Below are positions 1 through 6,374 of a stretch of 35,162 nucleotides of DNA, one piece after another. Source of the DNA: a virus; IMG/VR virus record IMGVR_UViG_3300030104_006524, positions 1 through 35,162 of that record, one strand, 5' to 3'. The position numbers and the translations under genes were made by a program. The notes under the pieces were generated by a model that saw only the letters and a program-made list of their open reading frames with translations, was not told the origin of the DNA and ran no database searches. Position 1 is the stretch's first letter; every line of letters starts with the position of its first letter.

Positions 1-2
1 CT

Positions 3-725
3 GTACCTGACATATATGTCGATAGCACGGTAACTAACACTTTCAGGGGTTTGTTTCTAAAAGAAAATAACACCAACAAATCAGGGATTCTTCAATACGG
101 TTCTACGCATTCTTCAGAAGCTAATAATTTAGCGATTAAGAATTATGTTTCTAGCGGAGATATTGGTTTTTATACAAATAATACCAACCGAATGACTATA
201 GAGGATGGTGGAAATATTTACATAAACCGCAGTGTTGCAGGGACAGGGCCAGGGTTTGTATTTACAGATACAGGACTGGCGGCTCTATACCAGGAAGGGA
301 CATCCGCTAGCTATATGATGGTATTTTTTAGGAATCTTCCTAGCACTACTACGCAGGTAGGGGGCATATTAACTACTGGAACCAGCACATCCTATTTTAC
401 AAGCTCAGATTACCGACTCAAAGAAAATGTAAAGCCTATAACAGACGGATTATCTCGATTAATGGAATTAAAACCAAGTAGATTTAATTTTATTTCCGAT
501 AAAGATAAAGTAGTTGACGGTTTTCTTGCACATGAAGCGGCAGAAGTAGTTCCAGAGTCAGTTTCAGGTCAAAAAGATGATATAGATGAAGAAGGAAACC
601 CAGAATATCAAGGTATTGATCAAGGAAAGTTAGTTCCTTTGTTGGTTGCAGCTGTGCAGGAATTATCTAAAAAAGTAACAGCCCAAGAAAAAATAATTAA
701 AACACTACAAAAAAAAGTAAATTAA
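3..725 (+). CDS. Tail fibre / tailspike C-terminus with S74 chaperone (5' truncated)
   Basis: The frame is open to the left edge, so the gene begins outside the window and the TTG at 51 is not its real start. The last ~105 residues match the peptidase S74 intramolecular chaperone found on tailspikes, fibres and endosialidases: an SDYRLKENVKPI segment (the serine before D is the usual self-cleavage position), then a G-F-L-A-H-E-A segment, then a P-L-L-V-A-A-V-Q-E-L helix and a terminal coiled coil. The upstream part (N-rich, G-rich beta segments) looks like the shaft or head of a fibre. In this family the chaperone trimerises the fibre and is then cut off. The gene lies on the opposite strand from the late operon that carries a second S74 fibre at 27628-31065. 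Family assignment is firm; receptor unknown. Confidence 0.88.
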   Translation, partial: VPDIYVDSTVTNTFRGLFLKENNTNKSGILQYGSTHSSEANNLAIKNYVSSGDIGFYTNNTNRMTIEDGGNIYINRSVAGTGPGFVFTDTGLAALYQEGTSASYMMVFFRNLPSTTTQVGGILTTGTSTSYFTSSDYRLKENVKPITDGLSRLMELKPSRFNFISDKDKVVDGFLAHEAAEVVPESVSGQKDDIDEEGNPEYQGIDQGKLVPLLVAAVQELSKKVTAQEKIIKTLQKKVN

Positions 726-777
726 TTTTAATGCCCCTGCCATTTTTGATAAGGGATCGTGCTTAAAATAAAACTTT

Positions 778-806
778 TTGACTAGATAAATAATATATCT
801 TAATAA
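778..806 (+). promoter_or_regulatory. Sigma70-type promoter upstream of the XRE gene
   Basis: TTGACT at 778-783, a 17-base spacer, and TAATAA at 801-806. The predicted transcript starts near 813 and would read the XRE gene at 917 after a leader of about 100 bases. A GACTAG (780-785) overlaps the -35 box and an AATGTCTAG (816-824) sits just past the -10 box; both recur around the promoter at 3265-3293, so they may be operator sites. Spacing and boxes are seen; activity and operator role are inferred. Confidence 0.5.
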
Positions 807-916
807 TAAGTTAAAAATGTCTAGTTAAATATATCTATTGCTATAAAAAAATAATTATAATACTAATAGAAAGTATTTAATTTTTAAGAATTAATTCTTT
901 ATATCGAGGTTAGATA

Positions 917-1126
917 ATGTTTAACTACTTAAAGAAAAATGTTTCACTCGGAGAGAAATTAAGAAAGGCACGAGAGAAAAAAGGGTACACACAAGAAAGG
1001 CTTGCGCGTGATCTTGACGTGTCAACACAAACAATTTATAAAATAGAGAAAAATAAAAATAACCCTTCTTTTAAATTAGTTAAAGAGATCGCAAAATTGC
1101 TTAAAATATCTCTTGATAGTCTTTGA
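917..1126 (+). CDS. XRE/Cro-family HTH transcriptional regulator
   Basis: A 69-residue protein that is almost entirely one HTH_3 domain: LGEKLRKAREKKGYTQERLA (residues 11-30), then a recognition helix region VSTQTIYKIEKNKNNPS, then the closing KLVKEIAKLLKISLDSL. This size fits Cro-like or small phage repressors without a dimerisation or LexA-like cleavage domain. The ATG is preceded by a weak Shine-Dalgarno (GAGG at 906-909). It is the only Cro/CI-type regulator seen and sits beside the start of the early operon, so it probably controls early transcription or its own promoter. Target sites are only guessed from shared CTAG motifs. Confidence 0.85.
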   Translation: MFNYLKKNVSLGEKLRKAREKKGYTQERLARDLDVSTQTIYKIEKNKNNPSFKLVKEIAKLLKISLDSL

Positions 1127-1130
1127 TTAG

Positions 1131-1265
1131 CTATTTGATGACTCTAATATAAAACCAAACAGCAGTTATAAAAATATTCCATATTAACCAGATATTTAAT
1201 TTATCTCTTTCGCAAGTTGCATAGCCTATAATTACAGAAATCAGACAAGCTATATACCACGTCAT
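1131..1265 (-). CDS. Small membrane peptide, 44 aa
   Basis: Begins MTWYIACLISVIIGYATCER and has two hydrophobic stretches: about residues 3-17 and, after a short charged CERDK turn, residues 24-40. Its ATG overlaps the stop codon of the nuclease gene upstream (ATGA), a typical translationally coupled arrangement, and it ends 5 bases from the convergent XRE gene. A two-helix hairpin membrane protein is likely. No family recognised; possible roles such as immunity, superinfection exclusion or a holin-like partner cannot be told apart. Confidence 0.5.
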   Translation of the reverse strand: MTWYIACLISVIIGYATCERDKLNIWLIWNIFITAVWFYIRVIK

Positions 1266-1618
1266 CTGTAAGCGTACTCCACCGCATAGCCTTTATTAAC
1301 CATATCTTCGTTTATTAAAGTTCCCTTATAGCTAACATTAGCTAAATACCGCCCAAATTTACCTTTCTCATCTTTGATCGTCTCAACAAACACTATTTGA
1401 CCTTGTAACTTCTCAATTAAATAAGCCTTGGCTTCTATCCCTAACTTCTTTTCTTCTTCTGTAGTACCCTTTCTCAACGTTGGCTCATATGCGTCAATCC
1501 CATACAACCTAACCCTTTCTGTGAATTTAATACTAAACCCTAAATCAAACTCTATATCCATTGTGTCACCATCTACTATATTCGTGACAACCCCCTCATA
1601 CGTAAATAAGTTTTTCAT
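1262..1618 (-). CDS. Thermonuclease-fold (SNase-like) nuclease, 118 aa
   Basis: Staphylococcal nuclease-like OB-fold: VVTNIVDGDTMDIEFDLG (residues ~9-26; the conserved DGDT), VRLYGIDAYEP (the R-x-x-G-I-D-A-x-E motif; its arginine is a catalytic residue in SNase), GIEAKAYL helix, then DKYGR-type sequence written here as EKGKFGRYLANV, and LVxxGYA-type ending MVNKGYAVEYAYR. These are the family's hallmarks and the length is normal for a single domain. I chose the ATG at 1618 because an AGGAGC Shine-Dalgarno lies just upstream; the frame stays open to 1837 but that part has no such signal and overlaps the upstream gene. No signal peptide, so a cytoplasmic DNA/RNA-degrading role, or a degenerate nucleic-acid-binding role, is possible. 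Second gene of a three-gene minus-strand unit. Confidence 0.82.
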   Translation of the reverse strand: MKNLFTYEGVVTNIVDGDTMDIEFDLGFSIKFTERVRLYGIDAYEPTLRKGTTEEEKKLGIEAKAYLIEKLQGQIVFVETIKDEKGKFGRYLANVSYKGTLINEDMVNKGYAVEYAYR

Positions 1619-1682
1619 TTGTTGCTCCTTTTTTTTGTTTTTGTGCGTAAGTTTAACCAGATTATTATACATCTTTTTATTC

Positions 1683-1868
1683 TCACTGGCTAATCTTAAA
1701 CTCACCGTCTCTTCCAAATACTCTATTATGTAAAATCGCAATTTCGTCACGTACTCTACGAGAATGTATATTACTTTCATCACGAACCTCATAATACATT
1801 GCAACTTTTTCCAATACCGCAATAGCGTCAATGTCATCTCTAACCTCCTCTTTTTCCTCGGATTTCAT
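1683..1868 (-). CDS. Small charged protein, 61 aa, unknown function
   Basis: An acidic/basic helical protein starting MKSEEKEEVRDDIDAIAVLE. No recognised family. The gene has no clear Shine-Dalgarno; instead an extended -10 box (TGGTATAAT, 1875-1883) ends six bases before the ATG, so the mRNA would begin at or next to the start codon (leaderless). The same arrangement occurs at the HTH gene ending at 2557. It precedes the SNase-like gene and is probably co-transcribed with it. Confidence 0.55.
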   Translation of the reverse strand: MKSEEKEEVRDDIDAIAVLEKVAMYYEVRDESNIHSRRVRDEIAILHNRVFGRDGEFKISQ

Positions 1869-1883
1869 ACCTAAATTATACCA
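1866..1883 (-). promoter_or_regulatory. Extended -10 promoter abutting a start codon (leaderless)
   Basis: On the minus strand the sequence is TGGTATAATTTAGGTATG, ending with the ATG of the 61-aa gene. TG-N-TATAAT is an extended -10 element; a start point 6-7 bases downstream would fall on the ATG. The near-identical TGCTATAATTTAAGTATG occurs at 3166-3183. No good -35 box is visible, which is normal for extended -10 promoters. Confidence 0.5.
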
Positions 1884-1944
1884 TTAATAAAAAATATGTT
1901 ATAATTAACTAGTAAAAACCATCTAAAAAAAAATAACTAATCAA

Positions 1945-2178
1945 ATGAAAGAAATGAGCAAAGAAAAACAAATTAGCTACAAGCTAGACCTGATTTTAAG
2001 TAAAATCGAAAATATTGAAAGATCACTTCAAGAAATCTCTATAGATAATGAGTTTTCCATTAACCAAATGTTTGAAATCTTAGACTCCCACGCACAACAA
2101 GTGAGCAATCCCTCAATCGTTTATATTAGCGAATCTGGCAACCACTCCACTTCATCTATATCTCATATACCAGAATAG
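1945..2178 (+). CDS. Small coiled-coil protein, 77 aa, unknown function
   Basis: N-terminal half (residues ~6-50) reads as an amphipathic helix with heptad-like leucine/isoleucine spacing (YKLDLILSKIENIERSLQEI); the last ~25 residues are S/H-rich and probably disordered. Start could be M1 (1945) or M4 (1954); neither has a strong Shine-Dalgarno. It diverges from the minus-strand unit at 1868. A TATAAT at 1900-1905 could serve as its -10. No family recognised; coding status is likely but not certain. Confidence 0.5.
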   Translation: MKEMSKEKQISYKLDLILSKIENIERSLQEISIDNEFSINQMFEILDSHAQQVSNPSIVYISESGNHSTSSISHIPE

Positions 2179-2298
2179 CCACGGTAGGAGCAACCCAAAC
2201 CGCAGCATATCTCTTATACTATCTCAATGGGTCTTATTAATGCAAGGCGGGGGATGAAGGCTGGGGTAGTATAATAGAAGTAGAAATAAATATGGGGC

Positions 2299-2326
2299 GG
2301 GGGGAGAGTACCCCCCCTTTTGTTTT
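2299..2326 (+). terminator. Rho-independent terminator with all-G/C stem
   Basis: GGGGGG (2299-2304), loop AGAGTA, CCCCCC (2311-2316), then a T-rich tract TTTTGTTTT (2318-2326). It is downstream of the 77-aa gene and could end that transcript, or end a very short RNA begun from the TATAAT at 2270-2275. Confidence 0.75.
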
Positions 2327-2331
2327 ATTTG

Positions 2332-2350
2332 AGTTGGCGCGGCGACAACT
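2332..2350. other. GC-rich near-palindrome, candidate cohesive-end (cos) or protein-binding site
   Basis: AGTTGGCGCGGCGACAACT: 9-base arms matching at 8 of 9 positions around a central G. It is far more GC-rich than its surroundings and contains a GCGCGGCGAC core similar in feel to the lambda-type cosN overhang GGGCGGCGACCT, which also sits in a dyad. It lies about 200 bases downstream of the HTH gene proposed as small terminase. The symmetry is seen; the cos role is a guess. Confidence 0.3.
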
Positions 2351-2556
2351 ACTTCCTGTCTAACTGCCGTGACTTCTCTTGATATATAGCAATTCTACCT
2401 ACCCCTACGGTATTTTTAATCGCTTTTCTACCAATATGTATTAATTTATAAAAAAAAATATCGCTAAAAAAAAGGTAATATCGTGTGCATTAAATCGTTT
2501 TTTAGTAGTTAATAGATAAATAAATGTGAAAACTGATTAAATGTAGTGAAAATTGA

Positions 2557-3168
2557 TTATATTAATGGTTCGCCGCTACTATTAACATCGATTACGTTAT
2601 TTTGAGCGTTAGCATATATCGTGTGTTCAGGCATATCTTGTATAGCCTGTGGTGTAACTCTCTCGCTTTGCCGCTCTACAAGAGCAGCTATGTTGTTCAA
2701 TGTGCCAAGTAATCCTGATATATCACGTGATGAGAGAGTCTTCTCTTGCGATTGGTGAGCCTTTAGCTCATCTTCTATGACTTGTGTGCCTATATCTATT
2801 AATTCATTAACCTTCATGCGTTTCATAGTGACCTCAACCGGCCTCAATGCCTCGTAATGCTGCATTTTCTGCTTAAGATTCTTCAAAGCTGGCACTTTAG
2901 CCTCTAAGTATTGATCTAAGACTTGTACGCTTCCTGATTTTATAGCTTGTAGTTCGCCTTTGCTTAATACTTTATTTCGGAGAAGATCATTATCTTTTAA
3001 TTCTTCTAATTTATTTATTGTAAGTTCTCTCACATGTTTGGACACTGTAGATTTAGCGAGGTTTAATTTTTCGCATATTTGCTTATTGGTATAATTTTGT
3101 GATAACAGAGTCCTTATCTTTCTTTTGGTGGCATCGTCTTTACCTCGAATTTTGTTTTTGTCTCCCAT
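2557..3168 (-). CDS. HTH DNA-binding protein, possible small terminase subunit (TerS)
   Basis: 203 residues from the ATG at 3168. N-terminal part (residues ~14-45) is a helix-turn-helix: KRKIRTLLSQNYTNKQICEK followed by LNLAKSTVSKHVREL. The middle is helical; near residue 150 the DISGLLGTLNNIAALVE segment recalls the helix after the oligomerisation core in HTH-type small terminases. The reading frame is open to 3258, but I chose 3168 because the extended -10 box (TGCTATAAT) ends six bases before this ATG. Three copies of ATATCGTGT lie in and around the gene (2478-2486, 2616-2624, 3200-3208), one over its -35 region, so it may bind its own region. No large-terminase gene follows it here. A plain regulator or plasmid-type DNA-binding protein is the main alternative. 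Confidence 0.5.
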   Translation of the reverse strand: MGDKNKIRGKDDATKRKIRTLLSQNYTNKQICEKLNLAKSTVSKHVRELTINKLEELKDNDLLRNKVLSKGELQAIKSGSVQVLDQYLEAKVPALKNLKQKMQHYEALRPVEVTMKRMKVNELIDIGTQVIEDELKAHQSQEKTLSSRDISGLLGTLNNIAALVERQSERVTPQAIQDMPEHTIYANAQNNVIDVNSSGEPLI

Positions 3169-3183
3169 ACTTAAATTATAGCA
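3166..3183 (-). promoter_or_regulatory. Extended -10 promoter abutting a start codon (leaderless)
   Basis: Minus strand TGCTATAATTTAAGTATG, ending with the ATG of the HTH gene. It matches 1866-1883 at 16 of 18 positions. An ATATCGTGT word (3200-3208) overlaps the expected -35 region and may be an operator. Confidence 0.5.
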
Positions 3184-3264
3184 TATTAGAATATTCATTA
3201 CACGATATTTCTTACTTAAAAGCACTTCTTTCGTTAATTCAAGCGTATTTAATGACACAAGGTG

Positions 3265-3311
3265 TTGACATATATAATTATAGATGATAATGTCTAGCTT
3301 AATTAGACTAG
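3265..3311 (+). promoter_or_regulatory. Early-operon promoter with candidate operators
   Basis: TTGACA (3265-3270), a 17-base spacer and TAATGT (3288-3293), placed to drive the long plus-strand operon beginning at 3331. AATGTCTAG (3289-3297) and GACTAG (3306-3311) overlap or follow the -10 box; GTCTA-N7-TAGAC forms an inverted repeat across 3292-3308. The same two words flank the promoter of the XRE gene (780-785, 816-824). Confidence 0.55.
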
Positions 3312-3330
3312 TTTGAGGAGGTGATTATTA

Positions 3331-3504
3331 ATGAATAAATCAGAAATGATAGACGAGATAGATAAAGATAACATGAAAAAGCGTAGGTATGCGATAGCCA
3401 AATTGATAAAGGATGTTGATATAGATGGTTATGATTGGTCTGAATCACAAAAAATAGCATTTTACACTTATTTATGGAGGAGATTTAGAGCGCATCATCA
3501 ATAA
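3331..3504 (+). CDS. Small protein, 57 aa, first gene of early operon
   Basis: Begins MNKSEMIDEIDKDNMKKRRY and ends WRRFRAHHQ. Preceded by a very strong Shine-Dalgarno (GAGGAGGTG, 3315-3323), the best in this operon, consistent with a highly translated first gene. Charged, helical, no membrane segment. No family recognised; small early phage proteins of this type often target host functions, but nothing here shows which. Confidence 0.6.
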   Translation: MNKSEMIDEIDKDNMKKRRYAIAKLIKDVDIDGYDWSESQKIAFYTYLWRRFRAHHQ

Positions 3505-3538
3505 TATCTTAAGCTGACAATATAAAGGAGCAACAAAA

Positions 3539-3691
3539 ATGAGACAAGAAATAATAATAGACTTAGCCATTAATGAAAATAATATATATACCCACGCCAA
3601 GCCACGGCATAACATTGAGTGGGCTGATAACCTTAGAATGTTATCTGAGTGGGGTAGATTGGTTGATTCAAGTAAACGGATTGAGGAGTAG
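3539..3691 (+). CDS. Small protein, 50 aa, unknown function
   Basis: MRQEIIIDLAINENNIYTHA is followed by a W-rich second half (IEWADNLRMLSEWGRLVDSS). A good AAAGGAG Shine-Dalgarno precedes the ATG, and the next gene begins 3 bases after the stop. No family recognised. Confidence 0.55.
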   Translation: MRQEIIIDLAINENNIYTHAKPRHNIEWADNLRMLSEWGRLVDSSKRIEE

Positions 3692-3694
3692 AAA

Positions 3695-4507
3695 ATGGAA
3701 AATAAAAAAATATATGTAGCTTTAATTCATTATCATAATAATCATTATCAGGCTATGGGGTCAACTAAGGATGACGCAATTGCCAAATTAAAAAACAATA
3801 ACTTAAATAATGGAGTGTTCGAGAAGTGGACATCAGATCATAATTATAGTTTGTTGAGGCTTGACGAAAAATGGAGTGGATTTTCTCGACATGTGTCGGG
3901 ACACGTCAACAATCATGGAGTGCTATGCACAACTGAATGTCTAAGTCACATTTGGAACCCAGGAGAAACCAAAAAAGAAATAGACAGCAAAGGAAATTAC
4001 TTTGTTGTCTATGAGTTTGACTATAATAAAGAGATAAAAAGTTTGAAAAATGAAGCATTACTCTTTATTTCTTTTTTTGACCGAGTATTAAATAATATTA
4101 ATAATGACTGCAAAGTTATAGATGAATACCAAATTAAAAATAGCGGTTATTACATTCTACAGAATATACAAAAAATTAAGAAAGATATTATTGATCATCA
4201 ATTGAAATATGAAGAAATAATTAATGGTAATTATAGAAGTAAATACCCATATTCAATAATGGAAATTAGAGAAAAAATTGAAATATATGCGTATGCGGTT
4301 GGGTATGACCACAGAATGGGAAGGTATCCCGAATTTACTCCTATATATGAACTAGAAACATATAAATTCCATTGGAGCGATAAAGATCACAAATATTACT
4401 TCGGGAACCCTAATAGTAATTTTTTAGTTGATATTAACGATCATAATGCACATTTAGCTATTGCTTATAGTTTTATGGGTAAAAATATAAAACAAATAAA
4501 GGAGTAA
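3695..4507 (+). CDS. Unknown early protein, 270 aa
   Basis: Soluble, rich in aromatic residues, H, N and K; no signal peptide or membrane segment. Residues 1-50 (KKIYVALIHYHNNHYQAMGS, then a D-A-I-A-K-L helix) look like a small alpha/beta domain, with a helical middle (residues ~110-200) and a W/Y-rich end. The ATG follows a TTGAGGAG that lies inside the previous gene's end. No family recognised. A and T-rich codon use like its neighbours. Confidence 0.7.
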   Translation: MENKKIYVALIHYHNNHYQAMGSTKDDAIAKLKNNNLNNGVFEKWTSDHNYSLLRLDEKWSGFSRHVSGHVNNHGVLCTTECLSHIWNPGETKKEIDSKGNYFVVYEFDYNKEIKSLKNEALLFISFFDRVLNNINNDCKVIDEYQIKNSGYYILQNIQKIKKDIIDHQLKYEEIINGNYRSKYPYSIMEIREKIEIYAYAVGYDHRMGRYPEFTPIYELETYKFHWSDKDHKYYFGNPNSNFLVDINDHNAHLAIAYSFMGKNIKQIKE

Positions 4508-4512
4508 ATAAA

Positions 4513-5163
4513 ATGAAAATAACAATTAAAAAAAATGTTGAGAATAATGTAGAAGAATTACGATCTATGAGTTTATCTGATTTGTATTCTTGGGCAAAGG
4601 AAAATAATTATGACAATAGATCAGCTTTTCCCCGATTCAAAAAAGCCTTAAACGAAAATGGTATCAATTACGATGCCATGAAGCGTGAAAAAGATTTAAA
4701 AAAAGAAAACGAATTAAAATCAAAGTGTAATTACAAAACTACTTTCATTATTGACGGCGCAGCTAAACATGATAGGTATGCAATCTGTGATGAAGATGGT
4801 AATCCTGTTTGGCACGGAAGATTTTTCGAGAATGATTACGATTACAATGGCGAGCAGTCTACAAGTGAGTTTGCGACAGCAAAAAAAGCGATCTGGTTAG
4901 CCTCAAAAATAAAAGATGCTATTAATGAGCCTTCAATCGAACTGGAATTAAGAACAGATGCCGAATGGTTGTGTTGGGCGAACTCAGATGATGGCAGAGG
5001 TGGAAAAGCTAAACAATTAAAAGTACAGGCAAATAAACTGAATGTAATTTTAGACGTTGTGCATATTGAGGGAGCAAGTAACCCAGCTGATCATTATTCA
5101 AGAACACAGGGTTTCAAGAAATGGCAAGACAATGATCTTGTAGCTTTGGCAAAATTAAAATAA
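4513..5163 (+). CDS. RNase H-like (RNase HI fold) protein with N-terminal helical domain
   Basis: The C-terminal ~145 residues show the order of an RNase HI domain: first strand FIIDGAAKHDRYAIC (D81), second strand region GNPVWHGRF, helix with STSEFATAKKAIWLA (E119), strand IELELRTDA (D149), and final VVHIEGASNPADHYSR (D193, with H184 nearby). These four acids match the D-E-D-D catalytic set. The first ~70 residues (LSDLYSWAKENNYDNRSAF...) form a separate small helical, perhaps nucleic-acid-binding, domain. Expected activity is cutting RNA in RNA-DNA hybrids, which would fit primer removal, R-loop control at an iteron origin, or host RNA handling. It lies in the early operon, not with the replication genes. 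Fold inferred from motif order; activity untested. Confidence 0.7.
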   Translation: MKITIKKNVENNVEELRSMSLSDLYSWAKENNYDNRSAFPRFKKALNENGINYDAMKREKDLKKENELKSKCNYKTTFIIDGAAKHDRYAICDEDGNPVWHGRFFENDYDYNGEQSTSEFATAKKAIWLASKIKDAINEPSIELELRTDAEWLCWANSDDGRGGKAKQLKVQANKLNVILDVVHIEGASNPADHYSRTQGFKKWQDNDLVALAKLK

Positions 5164-5175
5164 AGGAGTAAAAAA

Positions 5176-5466
5176 ATGAATAAAGAATTTTTAAATAACA
5201 AATTGTCATATAAGGTAGTTGGGAATGATGAGCTTAAAAGATGGGAAAAGGGCCAGATATGGTATTTGGTTGATAAACATTTAGACTCTACAGATGAGTA
5301 CATTGATCACGATGAAACCCTCCCGATCAAACAAAGAAAAAAGAAGAATTATAATTATGAGTACCATCTAATGACCATTGAGTCTTGTGAGTGGCTTGTT
5401 TTAGATCAAGATAACTTTGACTCATTTAAATTATATGCAGATTTTTATATTGATGGGGAGGAGTAA
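5176..5466 (+). CDS. Unknown early protein, 96 aa
   Basis: Acidic, soluble, rich in aromatic residues (KGQIWYLVDKHLDSTDEYID; W-L-V-L-D-Q-D-N-F-D near the end). Preceded by AAAGGAG. No signal peptide, membrane segment or recognised family. Sits between the RNase H-like gene and a small helical protein. Confidence 0.65.
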   Translation: MNKEFLNNKLSYKVVGNDELKRWEKGQIWYLVDKHLDSTDEYIDHDETLPIKQRKKKNYNYEYHLMTIESCEWLVLDQDNFDSFKLYADFYIDGEE

Positions 5467-5471
5467 CAAAA

Positions 5472-5636
5472 ATGGATTTCAATGATTTTATGGACTTGGA
5501 AGATCGGAAAGCTAAAGTAAATGATTATGTTGATTCATTTGTTGCTATGTGCCCCGATGCAAAAGAGAAGTTAAGAGAAGAAAAACTTGAGGAATTAAAA
5601 GAAGATTTTATGGAGAAAATAAATGAAAAAATTTAA
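5472..5636 (+). CDS. Small acidic helical protein, 54 aa
   Basis: MDFNDFMDLEDRKAKVNDYV then a K/E-rich helix ending EKINEKI. Preceded by GGGGAGGAG and overlapping the next gene by 14 bases, which suggests coupled translation. No recognised family. Confidence 0.55.
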   Translation: MDFNDFMDLEDRKAKVNDYVDSFVAMCPDAKEKLREEKLEELKEDFMEKINEKI

Positions 5637-6165
5637 ACCCTATGATGGGATGATTGTGTATGACCGACAAGGTAATGAGTGTGTAGTTAAGTTTCGTATT
5701 AAAACTAAAAATGACCCTGATTTTTGGCCTCCTACTCATTGGCGAGTAGAAGGCGGTGAGCTTGGTGAAGGATTTAATTTAGATTATGCATTAGAGGAAG
5801 GAATAATTAGCTTTATGAAAAATTGGACTAATTTATTTGTTGTTAAATTTCTTGTTAAGCACAAAATTGAAACAGTTAAAAAAAACACTGCTGTAAAAAT
5901 AAAGTTCAAAATCCGTCAATTAAAGTTTGATATTAGAGTGTATCTTCAATCACGAGGCAAATTAAAAGTTAAAATACAAGAATGGTATATCAGCAATCAC
6001 TTATCGCCATCATACATCGATAAAGACACTCCAGGTTATCTTGATTGTTTTTCTGGTGGCTGCGCAATAGTAATAATGAATCTTAGACCTAAATACCTTT
6101 CTTGTCCGTACCCAGGTCAATATGTACATAAAATTCCTTGCGACAAGATAATTGTAATTAGTTGA
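5623..6165 (+). CDS. Unknown early protein, 180 aa
   Basis: Begins MKKFKPYDGMIVYDRQGNEC, a beta-rich opening, followed by an FWPPTHWRVEGGELGEGF segment, a basic middle (KIKFKIRQLKFDIRVYL) and a C/P-rich end with cysteines in YLDCFSGGCAIV and YLSCPYPGQ. The basic central helix or strand could bind nucleic acid, but this is only suggested by charge. Its ATG lies in the end of the upstream gene, with GGAG at 5611-5614. No family recognised. Confidence 0.65.
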   Translation: MKKFKPYDGMIVYDRQGNECVVKFRIKTKNDPDFWPPTHWRVEGGELGEGFNLDYALEEGIISFMKNWTNLFVVKFLVKHKIETVKKNTAVKIKFKIRQLKFDIRVYLQSRGKLKVKIQEWYISNHLSPSYIDKDTPGYLDCFSGGCAIVIMNLRPKYLSCPYPGQYVHKIPCDKIIVIS

Positions 6166-6179
6166 ATAAGGAGAAATAA

Positions 6180-6374
6180 ATGCTGAAAATAATTAAAGAT
6201 ATAATTACTGACCATTACAACTATCTGCTATTTAAATTGATATTATTTTTAATCAGAAAATCACGTCTATCTGAGACAATGGATTTTTTAAGATGCGTTG
6301 AAAGCCTTATTATTACAAAATATTCAAATAAACTAGAAATTGCATTAAAAAACACAAAAAGGAGAAATAAGTGA
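6180..6374 (+). CDS. Small basic protein with hydrophobic segment, 64 aa
   Basis: MLKIIKDIITDHYNYLLFKL is followed by ILFLIRKSRLSETMDFLRC. Residues ~14-26 are hydrophobic but short and flanked by basic residues, so peripheral or single-pass membrane contact is possible. Strong AAGGAG upstream; the stop codon overlaps the GTG start of the next gene (GTGA), so the two are probably coupled and may act together. Confidence 0.55.
   Translation: MLKIIKDIITDHYNYLLFKLILFLIRKSRLSETMDFLRCVESLIITKYSNKLEIALKNTKRRNK

Larger units (their letters stand above)
2179..2556. other. 378-bp non-coding block: G-runs, terminator, GC-rich palindrome, direct repeats
   Basis: No credible gene. It holds, in order: a G-run-rich patch (2248-2304) that stands out in this AT-rich genome, with a TATAAT at 2270-2275; a strong hairpin-T terminator (2299-2326); the near-palindrome at 2332-2350; a repeat word ATATCGTGT at 2478-2486; and a 14-base direct repeat with a 20-base period (2526-2539 and 2546-2559, one mismatch) reaching the stop codon of the HTH gene. 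The mix resembles a phage packaging or control region next to a small-terminase-like gene. Confidence 0.5.

Noticed and set aside
1619-1837. Extended N-terminus for the SNase-like protein
   Set aside because: It would overlap the 61-aa gene and bypass the strong AGGAGC site before the ATG at 1618.
3169-3258. Extended N-terminus for the HTH gene
   Set aside because: The first 30 residues are hydrophobic and unlike the rest, lack a ribosome site, and would place the promoter inside the gene. The ATG at 3168 fits the promoter.
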